64,000 nucleotides of DNA from Carpediemonas membranifera (lineage: Eukaryota > Fornicata), in assembly GCA_019828565.1 (NCBI GenBank), contig JAHDYR010000067.1:841864-905863 (forward strand). Reading direction: 5' to 3'. Both the position numbers and the translations under genes were made by a program. The notes under the pieces are model-generated. The model made no database searches. It saw nothing but the letters and a program-made list of their open reading frames with translations, and had not been told where the DNA came from. Position 1 is the first letter of the stretch. Each line of letters starts with the position of its first letter. Of this stretch, positions 27,987 to 39,655 are shown piece after piece.

Positions 27987-29458
27987 ACTTCCATGTGGTT
28001 GGCATGGTCCCGCTGTCGTATACTTTCGCGAGCAGGACTGTGATTGCCTCGTACGCTGACTCGGGGAGGTCCCTCAGACAATCTCCAATAATCCCGTCCA
28101 GGGCCTCCGGCCGAGGACTTCCTTATGGACTTGACCGCCGCTGTCACTTCTTCAAGCGATGGCGGATGGTCCTCCATGTCCGTTTCCGGCTCGGTTTCCC
28201 AGGTGGGTTCCCAGGTGGGTTCCTTCCCGGAGCTTACCTTCGCGTACTGCTCCTGGAGGGAGTCTGCAATCTCCCTCTGCCTTGCTAGAATCTTGTTTCC
28301 AGCCTTCAGCATCACCGGGAGACCGGCGTGCTGCTTCTCGTTCCAGAAGCGGAACACTTGGTTTGCGAGGATCCTTTTTGTCGTTTTGTACCCATCACGG
28401 GATCCAACCTCAACCTGCTCATTCCAGTCATGTTGGAAGGTCCTCCATGATCTGCTCAGTGCTCCGTTGAGGGACTTTTTGATATCTTTGGCGGCGGTTT
28501 TGCTCCAGGTGGAGGCTTTGGCCAGCCGTTCCCATACCTCACTCGGGATACGTTCCTGGTTTTCTACAGCGAATGGGTGCCTTCTGGAGGTAGCAAACCC
28601 GGTGGACAACCATTTCCTTATGAGAGTCTCCATCTCGTCCACTGGTATTTTGCTGTCTAGTGGTGGCCACTCTTCTAGCTTGGGCCCTGTTCTCCTGGGT
28701 TTGACCAGCCACGTATCGATCCGTGGGATTTCCAGTCTCTTTGATATCTCTGGTTTCCCTGTCGGGTTGCTATCCCAGGTGAGCTCTATGGCTTTGTGTG
28801 CCGACCCCCAGTGCCCGATTGTGGTCTTGTCTATTACCCTAACAACCGGGTTTTGGATACCCCCTGTTACCGCTGCATAGTCTATTGTGGACGTTCGGGA
28901 GTTAGTCCCGTACGTCGGTGCAGTTGGTGCTATTGGGGTGAGGTTCCATCGCTGGAGGGTCATCGCAGTTGCTTGCCTGAGTTTCCCTGGCCTCCTGTTC
29001 CAGTCCCCGATGATGATGATGTCACACCCCTCATAGTTCGCGACGGTTTGCTCTAGCATCCGGTCGAACTCCTCAATCTCGGGTCGTGCACATCCACTAT
29101 CGGGAGCGTAGATATTGATGACTGCCGTGGCCCTCGATGCTTTGAGGATGCTTACTTGGATTCGTGGGTTCGTCCCGTCGGACACGCCTACGTCCCATTC
29201 CGCTTTGGAGTGCGGGCTAATCAGTGTGGCCAGTCCCTTTGTGGGTCGCTTGCGCGTTGCCTCTAATGGCTTGACCTCTCCTGCACAGGCGTACTGGAGA
29301 TCTACCCAGCAAGGGATGGTGGTATTACCGTACCGCTTGGTTTCCTGGAGGAGGATCGCATCAGTCCTTATCCTCTTGCGGATGGATAAAGCTATGGATC
29401 CGCTGTAATCGTTTGCGCCCGCTAGGTGCCCTTCGCTGTTTAGCGATACTATTCTCAT
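27875..29458 (-). CDS. LINE ORF2 5' part: APE endonuclease and start of RT
   Basis: ATG at 29458 starts MRIVSLNSEGHL. Endonuclease motifs follow in order: AILLQETK, INIYAPDS, IIIGDWNRRPG, STIDYAAV and GHWGSAHKAIEL (the SDH motif appears as SAH). The frame then enters the thumb-proximal RT region before shifting at about 27.95-28.1 kb. The 16-mer ACATAAACTGCGGGAG (plus strand) lies 13 bp before the ATG. Confidence 0.78.
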   Translation of the reverse strand: MRIVSLNSEGHLAGANDYSGSIALSIRKRIRTDAILLQETKRYGNTTIPCWVDLQYACAGEVKPLEATRKRPTKGLATLISPHSKAEWDVGVSDGTNPRIQVSILKASRATAVINIYAPDSGCARPEIEEFDRMLEQTVANYEGCDIIIIGDWNRRPGKLRQATAMTLQRWNLTPIAPTAPTYGTNSRTSTIDYAAVTGGIQNPVVRVIDKTTIGHWGSAHKAIELTWDSNPTGKPEISKRLEIPRIDTWLVKPRRTGPKLEEWPPLDSKIPVDEMETLIRKWLSTGFATSRRHPFAVENQERIPSEVWERLAKASTWSKTAAKDIKKSLNGALSRSWRTFQHDWNEQVEVGSRDGYKTTKRILANQVFRFWNEKQHAGLPVMLKAGNKILARQREIADSLQEQYAKVSSGKEPTWEPTWETEPETDMEDHPPSLEEVTAAVKSIRKSSAGGPGRDYWRLSEGPPRVSVRGNHSPARESIRQRDHANHMEVCSGVAYPQGWEGQAHAQLVQTDLPHPPSYTEPTGGY

Positions 29459-30034
29459 TCAGGTTGTTCTGACATAAACTGCGGGAGTTACCCTGCGCGC
29501 ACTAATCTGCTCTTTGTAGACATTCCCTTTTTGGGCGTACCTTTTGGTGGGTTGCTGAGGCCTCTAACCGAGCAGTCGTTTCCTTTTTGGGCAGGCTTGT
29601 GCCTGTATTCCCTTAGTTCCCGGCCTAGGGCATACCATTCCCTTTCACAGTCGGGGCCTCACGATGCTTGTCGGCATTGCTGCCGGTCTCCGCTTAGCTT
29701 CCTTCCTCGCCGCATGGCAGAACCATTACCTAACGAGCTTAGGTGGGAGCGACAGTGGTTGTTGCCCCTCCCAAGGCTGGAGTTACAGCCTGCCGGACAG
29801 GCAGGGCTCTTTTTACCTTTTGGTAACCCTGCCCCCCGGCCCCTGTGGGGCACAGGGGTTTGTTGAAAAAAAGAATGTGTTGCATTTTTGCTCCCGCCGG
29901 AATGGTTCGCCGGTGTCCATTTGGACTTTAAGGCCCTACTAGTCACAGCCTGGCCATACATGCTGGTTCATATATATACTTTTAGCTCAGACTTATATCA
30001 CACTACCCTCTGCACCTCTTACTTATGATTGTTT
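29459..30034 (-). other. LINE inter-ORF spacer with conserved structured segment
   Basis: There is no ORF here. On the minus strand a core (CACTGTCGCTCCCACCTAAG, then a GC-rich stretch ending GAGGCCCC) resembles the ORF1-ORF2 spacer of the divergent plus-strand LINEs at 37.6-37.9 and 51.9-52.17 kb. Conservation outside coding sequence suggests a functional RNA element. Confidence 0.45.
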
Positions 30035-30754
30035 CTACTCTCCTTCCTTCTCCTCGTCTCTCTTCCTTCTCAGGTCAGACCTGAAGTTATCCATCTTGGC
30101 TGCTAGGGTGAAGCTGAGGGCTTCGTTGGTTGCCGAGAGTCGGGCCGCGCGGCTGAGTAAGTCCTCGTTCTCTTCGGTTAGAGACGAGCACTTCTCCGTT
30201 GTCTTCCTGAGGTCCTTCCGCATCTCGTCCAACGCAGCTTGGGCTGCTCTCCGGGCTTCCCGTTCTTCCTCCAGCTCCTGGCTTTTGGCCTTGAGCTCGT
30301 TGATGGTTCTGGCTGCAGCTTCTTCCAGCTGTTGTCTGACCTCTGCTTCTCGCCGGGCCATGGCTTGGTCCAGCAGGGCCGCTATGCCTCTGCCCAGGTC
30401 GGTGTCCTCCTGTCGTGCTCTTTTTGGGCTGCAGGTCCTCTTGGTCCACCTGTCTGACCTGGCGGGTCTTGGCTGATGGGTTGGGGGGTATGGGGGGCAC
30501 AGCTCTTAGTTGGAGGGGGCCCGGGCTCTGTTCGCTCTGTCCTGCTACTTTGCGGTTGTTCAGTGACAATTTGCCCGCGTGGAGGGCCATATAGGCCCCC
30601 TATGCCGCCATTCGGCAGGTAGACCTCCGTCCTCCCTGTGAAGCATCTTGGCGAGTTCAGTAGCCCTTCGTCTCACCTTTGTTCGAAGCGCCTGCTTCCT
30701 CTCGGTCCTCAGTCTGTTCTTGGCGTTAGTGCTGGCGCCTTCCGGGAAAAACAC
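30035..30754 (-). pseudogene. LINE ORF1 C-terminal coiled coil
   Basis: The 30361-30035 frame encodes an almost uninterrupted charged helix (EVRQQLEEAAARTINELKA and onward) with heptad-like spacing, ending in a basic tail. The adjoining 30754-30560 segment is in another frame. Coiled coils are typical of LINE ORF1 proteins and mediate multimerisation on RNA. Confidence 0.6.
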
Positions 30755-32748
30755 AGTTCAGCGTGTCCCATGGCTTCCCCCCTTTTGGGTGTTCCACGCC
30801 TGAGCCCGCCAGGGCGAGTTTGCCTATCCAGGAGGCGCTCCTCAAGGTGCCCACTCGCCTCTTCCCTCTTTCTGCTGGTTCATCCGTGATACCCCAGTCC
30901 CGGGGGAGGAACGAGGGGAGGAAGTTGATGGAGCCTGTCTCCGGGTCGACACACATGTTGGCCAGGAGTTCTCGATCGTCGGCTGGGACCTCCGTGAAGT
31001 AGTTGAAGATCTTCTTCCTGGCTTCTCTGCCCATGTGGCCTCCAGCTATGTCGAATTTGTGGACGGGCATCAAAGACGCCGCTTGGGATAGGGTCATCGT
31101 TTTTGGTGTCGCTGACGTCTAGAGTAAGCATCTTTTCCGCGTCTATTTCCGTGGGCTCCCCCTCAGGTTCGCCCAAGGGAAACCGTCTTGGACAGCGCGG
31201 CGGCGCCCGTTCCACTCCGAGTGGATTTCCAGGAGGATGGGTCGCGCTGGTTCGCCTACTCTCGCGAGCGATTCTGGGTTTCCGATGATCACGGCTGTTC
31301 CTTCCAGGGCTCTGGTGATACCCTTTCCGGAGCTGAAATCGTTTTCCTCCCAGTTGGTCATGATAATCTGGCCCCGTTTGGGGTTCTTGGTGCCAAAGAG
31401 GTTGACTTGTTGGGACAATGGGGTTAGGCGACCGGCCGCCACGGTGCCGGGGCCGTGTCTGGCGTTGACTTTGGTCGCCAGGTCCTTGTATTCATCATGG
31501 TACGGCGACTCCCTGCCCATGAGCATGCTTCCTAGGGCAGTGAGGTGGGCTTCTACCTGCCCCCAGTCCCAGCCTGGGTTGTCTCTCATCCAGAACGCTG
31601 TTGCTAGTCTGGCGTAGAATATGGAGACATCTGCTAGGGCGCAGTGGCAGTGGTGGGGTGCGTGCTTGTGATAGGGGCACACCACTTTTGCCTCCGGGCG
31701 CTGTTGGTACCTTCTGGTCCAGGTCCGGCCCAGTTCGGACTGGGGTCGGGAGGGGAGGCCGGTGAGGCTCTTCTCCCCACTATTGGGGGTAGAACCAGGT
31801 CAGCGTGTCGAGGATGTTGGGGAAGATCGTGTTGAGGTCAGTTTCATCCATGAGGCGTAAGCTTAGCCAGGTGCGGAGGTTCCCGTCTGGGACGAACTTC
31901 TCACTGGTCAGGATGCTTCTCTCAGCCTCGACTCCCTTAGCCACGATGTGGACGTGGGTCTTCTGTGGCCCCGAGTCGTCTTCCAGTCTCTTCAGCTCTG
32001 TAGCCATCTCGGTGCACCATCGCTTGGCGTGGGGAAGTCTGCTTCGTATCCCTTGGGGGCTTTGCCCGTGGTGTCGTCGACAAACGTAGCTGGTGGGCAG
32101 CCATGGATGTAGTGCGTGGCCCACAGACATTGGTCCAGGGCATCCACTGTGATGTCTTCCCCAAGCATCCCGTGCATGTAGTAGAGGATTTGCTCGTTAG
32201 CTGGGTCGAAAATCAGTGCCGCCCCTTCGCAAATGATGGCCTCGTCTCCCTCGGTTGGATCTGGCTCTTCCTTCCTCAAAGTCCACCATAGCGATCAACT
32301 GCCTGGTGGTGTTGGCTCGTTGGGTGATATTGGAACGAGGCGGGCTAGCTCCCATGCTGGGCCCGCATGTGCCCTTGTTTGGCGTGGTGGGTGTGTCATC
32401 AGGGCCGGAAGTCCTGCTGCCGCTCGGGCCCAGGGGGGTTTCTTCTTCGTTAGTACCCAGGGCTCCATGAGATGCCCCGTCCCGTACGGGCTCTATAACT
32501 TGGGTCTGCCCCGTTGTGAGCCAGTAGTTAGTGATGTTGCGCGTCAGAAAGGAGGCAGACACCAGTTCGCGGGCAATCCTCGCGGGTGGGGGCCAGAGAC
32601 GCCTGGTCTTATCCCATGCCGACCAGAGTTCGGGGAAGCCGGGGACTGACCACCGTTGGATGAGGTCTCTGACCTCCTCCCTCAGGTCTGCCTCTGCTGC
32701 CGAAGGCTCTTCTTCCAGGGGTGGGAGTGGGAAGACTGGCCTCATCAC
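30726..32748 (-). pseudogene. LINE ORF1 nuclease-like and gag-like region, frameshifted
   Basis: Pieces in successive frames reconstruct the order seen in the plus-strand ORF at 24-25 kb. They are RQLIAMVDFE (about 32.29 kb), GAALIFDPANEQILYYMHG (32.2 kb), CPPATFVDDTTGK (32.07 kb), VHIVAKGVEAE (31.93 kb) and CPYHKHAPHHCHCALAD (31.63-31.68 kb). Then comes a gag-like part ending in FLPRDWGITDEP (30.9 kb), which also matches ORF1 of the plus-strand LINE (IPRDWGLIRTRD, 36.3 kb). At least three frame changes occur. Confidence 0.6.
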
Positions 32749-33818
32749 ACCCTCGGTTCTGCTGTAGATGAGGATCTCCTCGACGGGGCCCTGGGTCCAG
32801 ATCTGGATGGGCGTGCCGTCTGGTCTGCGGGAAACCTCCCTCCGGGGGGTGAGGGGCGTGGTAGCCTTGCCCTTTGGCTAGTTCCCGGCCTAGGTCGGCC
32901 CAGAGCTTCTTGTTTTCGCGTCCTAGTGAGGGGGAGCCCTCTGGCTGCAGCTCCCGCGGAGATGGCGTGTCCGGCGGCATGGAGGAGCCACATTGCAGCC
33001 TCCATCCCGTACTTGGTCTGGATGCCGTTGCCTGAGATCGAAGAGTGTCCTGCAGCTTGCAGCGATGTTGCCACGAGCTCTAGGAGGAGCGTCCTTGCGA
33101 CCTTTCCCGTTCGGGCAGTGAAGTCCGTTGCGTCATCTCTGGTGAAGACCATGGCAACGTCCCTTGTGGGAATAGCCGCATCTGCTGAGGCTCTGATGCA
33201 GTCCCATTCGTCCGGTGTGGCCAGTTGCTTGCCCAGTGGCGTTAACGACTCCTTGATCCCATTTGGGGTGGTGTTTGCGCAATCCAAGGCGTCTGGGACG
33301 CTTTGGGAGCTGTTCGAGGTCATTGTGTGGCGTGGTCTCGAAAAGTCCCGGTTATGGATTCGGCCGAGATCAAGGCCCTCCTCCACGGGGAGAAGTGATG
33401 GGGTGTGTTGCTCACTAGCTGGTGCCGTCTGGCTCGTCCGGTGGGGATGTGCTACGTACTTGGAGTAGTCCGCCTGGACTCTGGGGTAGAACACAAATTT
33501 GGGGGACCCTGGGCGAAGCCGGCTTAGTGTCTCCGCCTGCTCTAGGTCCAGCCGGTTCCCTTCAATGAATAGCCAGTATGGCTGTTGGGCGGCTTTTGTG
33601 TACCGTCTCAGGAGGGGAAGTGATGCAAACAGCTTCTTGGCCCGGCTTTTCCGGAGCTCCCCTGGGCCTTCCTTTGCTGTAAAGCTTCCCTGTTCTGGGT
33701 CTACAATCTTGTCGTATCCTATCGCGTTGCCGAGCTGGATAATGGACGTATTTGCTTTTTTCCCTTCTGGTTTTCCTGAGATCCCTTCTGGGTGTAGCCT
33801 TAAGGGCGAATAAGCCAT
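32745..33818 (-). CDS. LINE ORF1 N-terminal region, unknown domain
   Basis: The ORF starts MAYSPLRLHPEG at 33818 and runs 357 codons. Residues 1-120 contain YWLFIEGNRLDLEQAET and KFVFYPRVQADY. The middle is helical and possibly structured (DALDCANTTPNGIKESL ... MVFTRDDATDF), and the last 60 residues are low-complexity basic. I do not recognise the fold. Position at the 5' side of the nuclease region makes it the LINE ORF1 start. Confidence 0.5.
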   Translation of the reverse strand: MAYSPLRLHPEGISGKPEGKKANTSIIQLGNAIGYDKIVDPEQGSFTAKEGPGELRKSRAKKLFASLPLLRRYTKAAQQPYWLFIEGNRLDLEQAETLSRLRPGSPKFVFYPRVQADYSKYVAHPHRTSQTAPASEQHTPSLLPVEEGLDLGRIHNRDFSRPRHTMTSNSSQSVPDALDCANTTPNGIKESLTPLGKQLATPDEWDCIRASADAAIPTRDVAMVFTRDDATDFTARTGKVARTLLLELVATSLQAAGHSSISGNGIQTKYGMEAAMWLLHAAGHAISAGAAARGLPLTRTRKQEALGRPRPGTSQRARLPRPSPPGGRFPADQTARPSRSGPRAPSRRSSSTAEPRV

Positions 33819-35779
33819 AAATCATGCTTTCTTCCCTATCTGGCATGTCCCTGTTGGGATATTCCCCTGTTTCCATTTGGAGTGGCAAAAGGCGGGAAGT
33901 GCACTTTTGCCAGCTTCTTGGAGGGGCTTGAGGAGGTCTGGTGGAGGTTCCAAGGGGCGCCAGCCAGCGATGTCCTGGTCTTGTATGGCTCCTTTCCCTT
34001 CCTCAGGGCGGATGGTTCAGGGGGCGAGGTATGCGAGGTTTGTTGCGGACCTTGTTTCCACACAAAACATGTCTGGCGAAAACCCAAAAGGGAACCTTAT
34101 TGCAGGGACAGGGAGCATCGCCCCACACGGGGCTGCTGTCCCTTATTCCCCCATGCGTCCGTTCCATCTCTCCTTCCACCTTCACGCCTCCTCCTGGCCA
34201 TTCGGCCGGCGCCTCCGCTGCCCAGCGGTCCCCAGAGGGGGAGGTGCATTACCAGGGGTTATGCACTCCGATCCCTATCGAGTCCTTGGCCCGAGTACGG
34301 CCTGGACTCCGATTTCGGGGGCGCCGCCTCTTTCCCCGGGAAGCAGGGCCCTCTTCGCACTCCGACGGGGGATCCCATATTCCCCTCCGGGCCCCAGGGT
34401 AGTCCCTTGCCTTGTGGCGGCAGGGGCTTCACCGCTCCTTCTCGGGAGTCCCCGACTCCTGGCCCGGCGACTCCTCGGGGTTGGGAGGCGCATTTCCTGC
34501 GGACCATAGCTGACGATTTTGCCCAGGTGGACGTCCTGGCCAGCCGGTGGCGGGAGCGTGCCGCTGCCTTTTCCTACCTGGCTCAGAATTACCGTGACGA
34601 GGACCTGAGTCCCCACGAGTCTAAGTCGGCTCGGGGTTTCGACGCTGAGCTGAGGGGCCAAATGCGGGTCTATAAGCGCCTTCGTGCTCGCATAGACGCC
34701 CGGCTGCACCAGCTGGTTGCCATTCACGCCCCTCGTCCTGTATCTTGTGGTCGCAGCCCGGTTGTTTCCTTCCTGGGTCGCGTCACTCCCAAGAGGTTGT
34801 GAGTCCTGGTAAACACCGTGATGGTTTATGCCTTTTGGCTTCGGCTGGGCGTTTCTTGTGGGGCTGTGGACGGGGCCCTCAGCGCTCCCGGTCTGTTGTC
34901 CGGTATGGCTGGTGTACTGGGGGCCTGTTGTGGTGGCCCTGTTGCCTATGCCGGCGGCGGGCGGCGATCCCGGCTCTCGTGGCGATGACGTCCACAAGCC
35001 CGGTCTTGGGCGGCATGAGAGCACGGGCGCCGGAGTAGTGTGGCCCAGTGGCCTCCCAGTGAGAGCCTATTGGCCGCCGGTCCCGGTGCTCTCGGGTTAC
35101 TTTGCCATATGGCCCCAGTTAAGTTGTCTGAGGCAATCGTGTCGCAGTGCCTCTGGGGCCTACTGCGGGTACCGGTTACGGTAGGGGTTTCAATCATAAA
35201 GGTGGCGCAGTACGCTTGTTCGCGTTGATTTCCCTTGTGGGTTTGTGCGAGGAGCGTTTAGTTGCGTCTGGTCCCCTTGTGGGTCCCAGGAGCATGGGCG
35301 GTAGGTTTTGTTTGTTGTTAGAGTACTGTGTATTCTGTCAACGCTTTCCTACCGAGGCTAACTTATTCCCTTTTGGGTGGTTTTTGCCTCTTGTGCATTT
35401 TTGGGCACACGAGGACGATCATCTGTTGCTCGACATAGCTTGGCGCACGGCGAGGTATACAGGGCAGGGGAGTGGGCTCCAGGTGAGGTGCGCACCTCAC
35501 CTGGAGCAGCCAGTTGTCCTCTGCCGGCCCGCTCTGGCGCTAACCTGCTTCGCAACGGGCGATCTCCTCCGGGGAGCAATTTGCTTCCCCAATGTGCCCT
35601 ATGGCTAGTGGGTTAGGAGAATACTTCCCATTTCTGCTCTCGTGCCCCAGAGCAGACGAACTCTTGGTCCTGAAATTACCATTTGGTGGATGCTGGCGCC
35701 GCGGGGCACCGTCGCTCGCTTCGAGCTCGAATAGCTTTCAATGAGATCCGATAAATCCCGATTGCCAGCTTTTGGCCTT
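33819..35779. other. Head-to-head LINE 5' region, no secure gene
   Basis: This GC-rich stretch separates the minus LINE ORF1 from the plus LINE ORF1 and probably contains both 5' regions. A plus-strand frame at 34501-34802 has a helical, protein-like stretch (DDFAQVDVLASRWRERAAAF) without recognised homology and may be a relic. A perfect 32-bp palindrome lies at 35476-35507. Nothing else was supported. Confidence 0.35.
35476..35507. repeat. Perfect 32-bp palindrome
   Basis: The half-site GCTCCAGGTGAGGTGC is followed immediately by its exact reverse complement with no spacer. It lies upstream of the plus-strand LINE ORF1 and would form a cruciform or RNA hairpin. Confidence 0.85.
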
Positions 35780-35950
35780 TTTCCGGTTGGTTTCGTCAAC
35801 TTCCCATACCGGACATTTCGCGTCTGAGAAAGCAGTGACATCATAGCAGGGCTGGGGTTCCAGCCGAGGCACACAGCGTTCCAGGAGTTTGGCCCCCACC
35901 CAGCGTTCAGAGAGATCAGAGACGGGCACCAGGGCAACAGGTTCCTTGTA

Positions 35951-37578
35951 GTGCCAGACAGAGAACACAGGTTCGGCATTGGCTTCGGATTTGCAGAGGT
36001 AGCGATGGGGATGAAGGGCCTGCTCCTATCCCCTGACGCCTTCACTGACAGAGACAACAGAGTCACTAGGAACCCTATCTGGACACTGGAAGAGGAGCTA
36101 GACAACCCAGAGCAACTCAGAGCGGTCCAGGGCCGAGCCGGCCTTGGAGCGCACAACGAAGAGAACATGGTCACACTGTCACAGCTCGTCAACTGGTGGC
36201 CCAGCAGAGAGCGCATCGCCCGGCAAGAGACCTGGGGATGCGAAGAGCTAGCAGAGGCACTCAGAGAGTTTGAAGGGCGCATAGCCAATGTCAAAGCCCC
36301 CCGAACGCCAGAGCCTCCATCAGAGTCGCATTCATCCCCAGAGACTGGGGACTGATCAGAACCAGAGACGCGGGGTCTATCCTGAAGCGCATGCGCTGGG
36401 AAGGCCGACGCATGGTCACCACAGTGATCCCGGAAGAGGCCAGAGTCAGAATGGGGGGCATCCCACCCAGCGGATACAAACCCGACGTGGACGGCAAGGA
36501 CGAGATGCCCTTCAGGGTCACGTACAGAGACACTCACCTCCAGACGGCAGTCGGCGAAGTCGAGCACCAAGTGGTAGGCAGGAACTTCAGAGACATCCTG
36601 GACCCTGCAACCCGGGTGGACAGACGCCGCGAGGACGAGCGCCGTGACCACAAAGAGATCAGGCGCCCGGACATCAGAGATGAGAGACACCACGACAGAG
36701 AGGTGGGTTACCAAGTTGACAGAGAGGCCAGACGGTCGGTCGACCAGGAGGTCAGGCGCCCTACTGGCAGAGAGATCGGACATCCCACCCACAGAGAAGC
36801 CATACACCTGGCCGACAGAGAGGCCAGACGTCCGGCTGACTATGAGGTCAGACGCCCCATCGCCAGAGAAGCTGACCAACCCACCGAAAGAGACATCAGA
36901 CACCCTGACGACAGAGAGGCTGGGCGCCTCATCGACAGAGAAATCAGACGTCCTGAAATCTATGAACGCGACACGGAGCTCGAACGTCTGGAAGCCAGGG
37001 CCAACAGAGCAGAACAGGGCGGTCTCCGGATCAGACCCGACTTCGAAGAGGCAGAGAGGCGCCAGCGGGAGAGAAACGAGTGGTTTAGAGAACATCTTGG
37101 AACAGCCAGAGACAACCGCAGAGGCAACCACTCCTCAGCAGCCGGCAAGCGAGGCAGCCAAGGCAGAGACGACCTATCCGAGTCAGGAAAGAGGAGCAGA
37201 CACAGTGACGACACCGCTGGGACGGTAAGAAGCAGACTACCGGACCAGCAGGACGCCGAGAAACAGAGGCTCCTACTTCAACTGGCAGAGGCACAGCGAG
37301 AAATCTCAGCCCTCAAGGCCGCCCGGCAGAGACCCGCAGACCTGGCAGGCACTGAACCCGACCCCCTTGTCAGACCACCGATTGAGATGGTCAAGAACAG
37401 AGACGCCGCGGTAGTGCCCCGTCGCAGGAACAAGAGCAGGAGAACCAGGACCACCAGACAGATGGACCCCATGGAGATGACACAGTTCATGTCCTTCATG
37501 GCCAACATGCAAGGTGGTCAGGCCCGCGACCCTGAACCGTATGATGATGCCAGTGAAAGTGAGGTCTCGGAGGAGTAA
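35951..37578 (+). CDS. LINE P1 ORF1 in two frames
   Basis: A first frame (35951-36355, GIGFGFAEVAMGMKGLLLS) is continued in another frame from about 36340 (IPRDWGLIRTRDAGSILKR in part, then 36391-37578). The second part holds a long array of charged repeats built on the pattern REARRPxDxEVRRP (36.64-36.97 kb), then helices (QRLLLQLAEAQREISALKA) and an acidic C-terminus. The charged array may bind RNA or multimerise. The frame change means this copy is defective unless frameshifting is used. Confidence 0.6.
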
Positions 37579-37911
37579 GTGGATCAGAGATAAAGCAGTA
37601 TTCTTTCAGAAACTAGTGTATCAGACTTTCTTTCTTTATATATCCCTGGCTCCCACCCAGGGCCTGGCATTAGCCCACGGGCACTGCCAGTAGGTTGCAG
37701 GCGGCAGCCAAAGGGGGGGTCACGCCACTGCGCCCCCTCCTAAGTATCCATGCCCGAGGGCGAATCGGTCACCAAGAAGCACGGAGGCTGGCCCGCCAAG
37801 GGTTACCAAGACCGGCATCGAGGCCCCTTGACGGGACAGAGACACAGTGAACCCTTAGCCCCTGCAGAAATTCTCAGAATTCGCAGGATAAGGATCAGAG
37901 CATAGTACAAC
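37579..37911 (+). other. LINE P1 inter-ORF spacer, conserved
   Basis: There is no ORF. From about 37645 it is nearly identical to 51903-52172 in LINE P3 and shares a core (CCACTGCGCCCCCTCCTAAG) with the minus LINE spacer. It contains short hairpins (CCCTGG/CCAGGG; CTGGCA/TGCCAG). A translation-coupling RNA or ribozyme is possible but untested. Confidence 0.5.
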
Positions 37912-39655
37912 ATGGAAACGTTCAAGATCTTAAGCCTGAACACTCAGGGGCACATAGGACGAGGAAAGGACTTCACGGCATCAATAGCAACAGCAATTCA
38001 AACCAAACTCAGAGACATTGAAGCGGTTTGTATACAAGAGACATGGAGAACAGCAAACACAAGAGTCCACAGCTTCATAGACTTCCAGTACGCTTTAGCA
38101 GGCAGAGAAACAGAGGAAACACTAGCAACAACGAACGAAAAGCGGAAAAGAGAGACCAGGTGCCAGCATCGCGTGAACAGACAACTGGGAATCACAGGTG
38201 ACGACCCCCTACACCCAAGTGGCACGGGACCAGAGAAGGCATCGGCACAATCGTAAGCCCGCATGCCAGAGCAACATGGGATGTCGGCATCACTGACAGC
38301 CTGTCAGGAAGAGTGCAGGCGAGTATTATGAGGACGAGCAGAGACATCATGGTAATCACAGTGTATGCACCCACTTCAGATAAAGGGAAGACAGTGAAAG
38401 ATCAGTTCAGAGACAACATCCAAGAGATACTGGACATGAAAGGGGACATGGAAGCAATCATCATTGGGGACTGGAACATGGCCCCAGGGCCGGCACACGG
38501 AACCACCAGGTGGAAGGACGTTATGGACAAACACAAACTCAGAGCAATCATACCAGAGAGGGGCACATTATCCAGTGGCAACACCACACCGGACTTCGCA
38601 ATGGTCTCAGAGGGAATCAGGAAAGCAGAGATTCAAGTGGTCAGCTCGACAGTGCTGGGAGTATGGGGGTCGGCCCACAAAGGGGTCAAGCTTGCCTGGG
38701 AAGAACCCCGATACAGAGCCAACAGAGACGATGACAGTGGCCTGGAAATGCCAGGAGTGCACACATGGAATATGAAAGAGAGGGAGGGCCACACAACAAT
38801 CAAGGAGCTAGACAGAAACGGATCGATAGATCAGTGGGAGGAGACAATCAGAGCCTGCCTGGGGGAACCAGCCGGGGAGAAGAGAGCCAAACCACGAGAG
38901 CAGATAGTACAAGACAGCGCATGGGCCGACCTCCATGAAACAGAATGGTCAGAAGCAGGCAACAAGGTGAGGACGAGACTAATGAACAGCGAACTGAAGA
39001 AGTGCTGGGACAAACGCAGAGAAGAGTGGATAGCCGACCTCAGCAAGAGCACAAGAGAGGGATACAAAGCATCGAGATCAATGGTAGAGGCTGCAGTCAG
39101 AAGATGGTGGTGCGACAACCAGTACAAAGGGATGCCTGGCAGCCTGCTCAAGGACGGAATGATCACCACGGACAAGGCCACGATCAGTGAAATCCTGCTT
39201 AAGCAGTATGCGAAGGTAAGTAGAGGCAGAGAACCAGAGTGGAAGGAGTGGCCTGGCATAGGAGGGGACGAATTCTCCAAGGAGGAAGTGAGAGCAGCCA
39301 TCAGTAAGATTAAGAGAGACACAGCCCCGGGCCCAGAGAACACAACAGGGACCATGCTAAGAGAACTCAATGAGCGAGGACTCAAGGAGCTTACCAGATT
39401 TATGAACAGGGTATATAGAGAAGGGAAGATCCCAGAGACGTGGAAATACGCAACAGTGTCAGCTATCCACAAGACCGGAAAACTCAGAGTTAAGCCAGAG
39501 TCGTATAGACCCATCTCGCTCACCCCGTTGCTGTACAGAGTATACGGTCGGCTGTTAAAGAAGAGACTGGAGAAGGCCACCAAAAGGTTCATACCCAGAG
39601 AACAGGCAGGATTCCAACCTGAAAGGGACGTAGTGCAGCAGATCCAGTGGAAGAA
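37912..39655 (+). pseudogene. LINE P1 ORF2: endonuclease and partial RT, frameshifted
   Basis: The frame at 37912-38256 gives METFKILSLNTQGHIGRGKD and VCIQETWRT. A shift near 38210-38310 leads to the frame at 38313-39695, with VITVYAPTSDKG, AIIIGDWNMAPG, TTPDFAMVS, VWGSAHKGVKL and then RT start blocks (AVSAIHKTGKLRVKPESYRP). RT blocks containing the catalytic aspartates are missing. Confidence 0.72.

Larger units (their letters stand above)
25870..34100 (-). mobile_element. Full-length but decayed APE-type LINE (minus)
   Basis: In minus orientation, ORF1-type sequences (33.8-30.0 kb) precede a 577-bp spacer and ORF2 (29.46-26.08 kb). ORF1 contains an unknown domain, the DEDDh/Maelstrom-like nuclease, a gag-like region and a coiled coil. 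ORF2 has an APE endonuclease, reverse transcriptase and a terminal CCHC-type finger. Both ORFs are split over several frames, so the copy is decayed or the assembly has indel errors. Outer boundaries are approximate. Confidence 0.75.
35780..39655 (+). mobile_element. LINE copy P1 (plus), 3'-truncated
   Basis: It contains ORF1 (to 37578), a structured spacer and ORF2 from 37912. ORF2 covers the APE endonuclease and the first RT blocks and is cut at about 39655, after PREQAGFQPERDVVQQIQ. At that point the sequence jumps into the endonuclease of a second, divergent copy (P2), so two LINEs are fused head-to-tail with an internal loss. Confidence 0.75.

Noticed and set aside
33882-34802. 306-codon plus-strand ORF
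   Set aside because: Composition is that of GC-rich noncoding DNA for most of its length; only the last third looks protein-like and lacks a start, so it is mentioned but not called as a gene.
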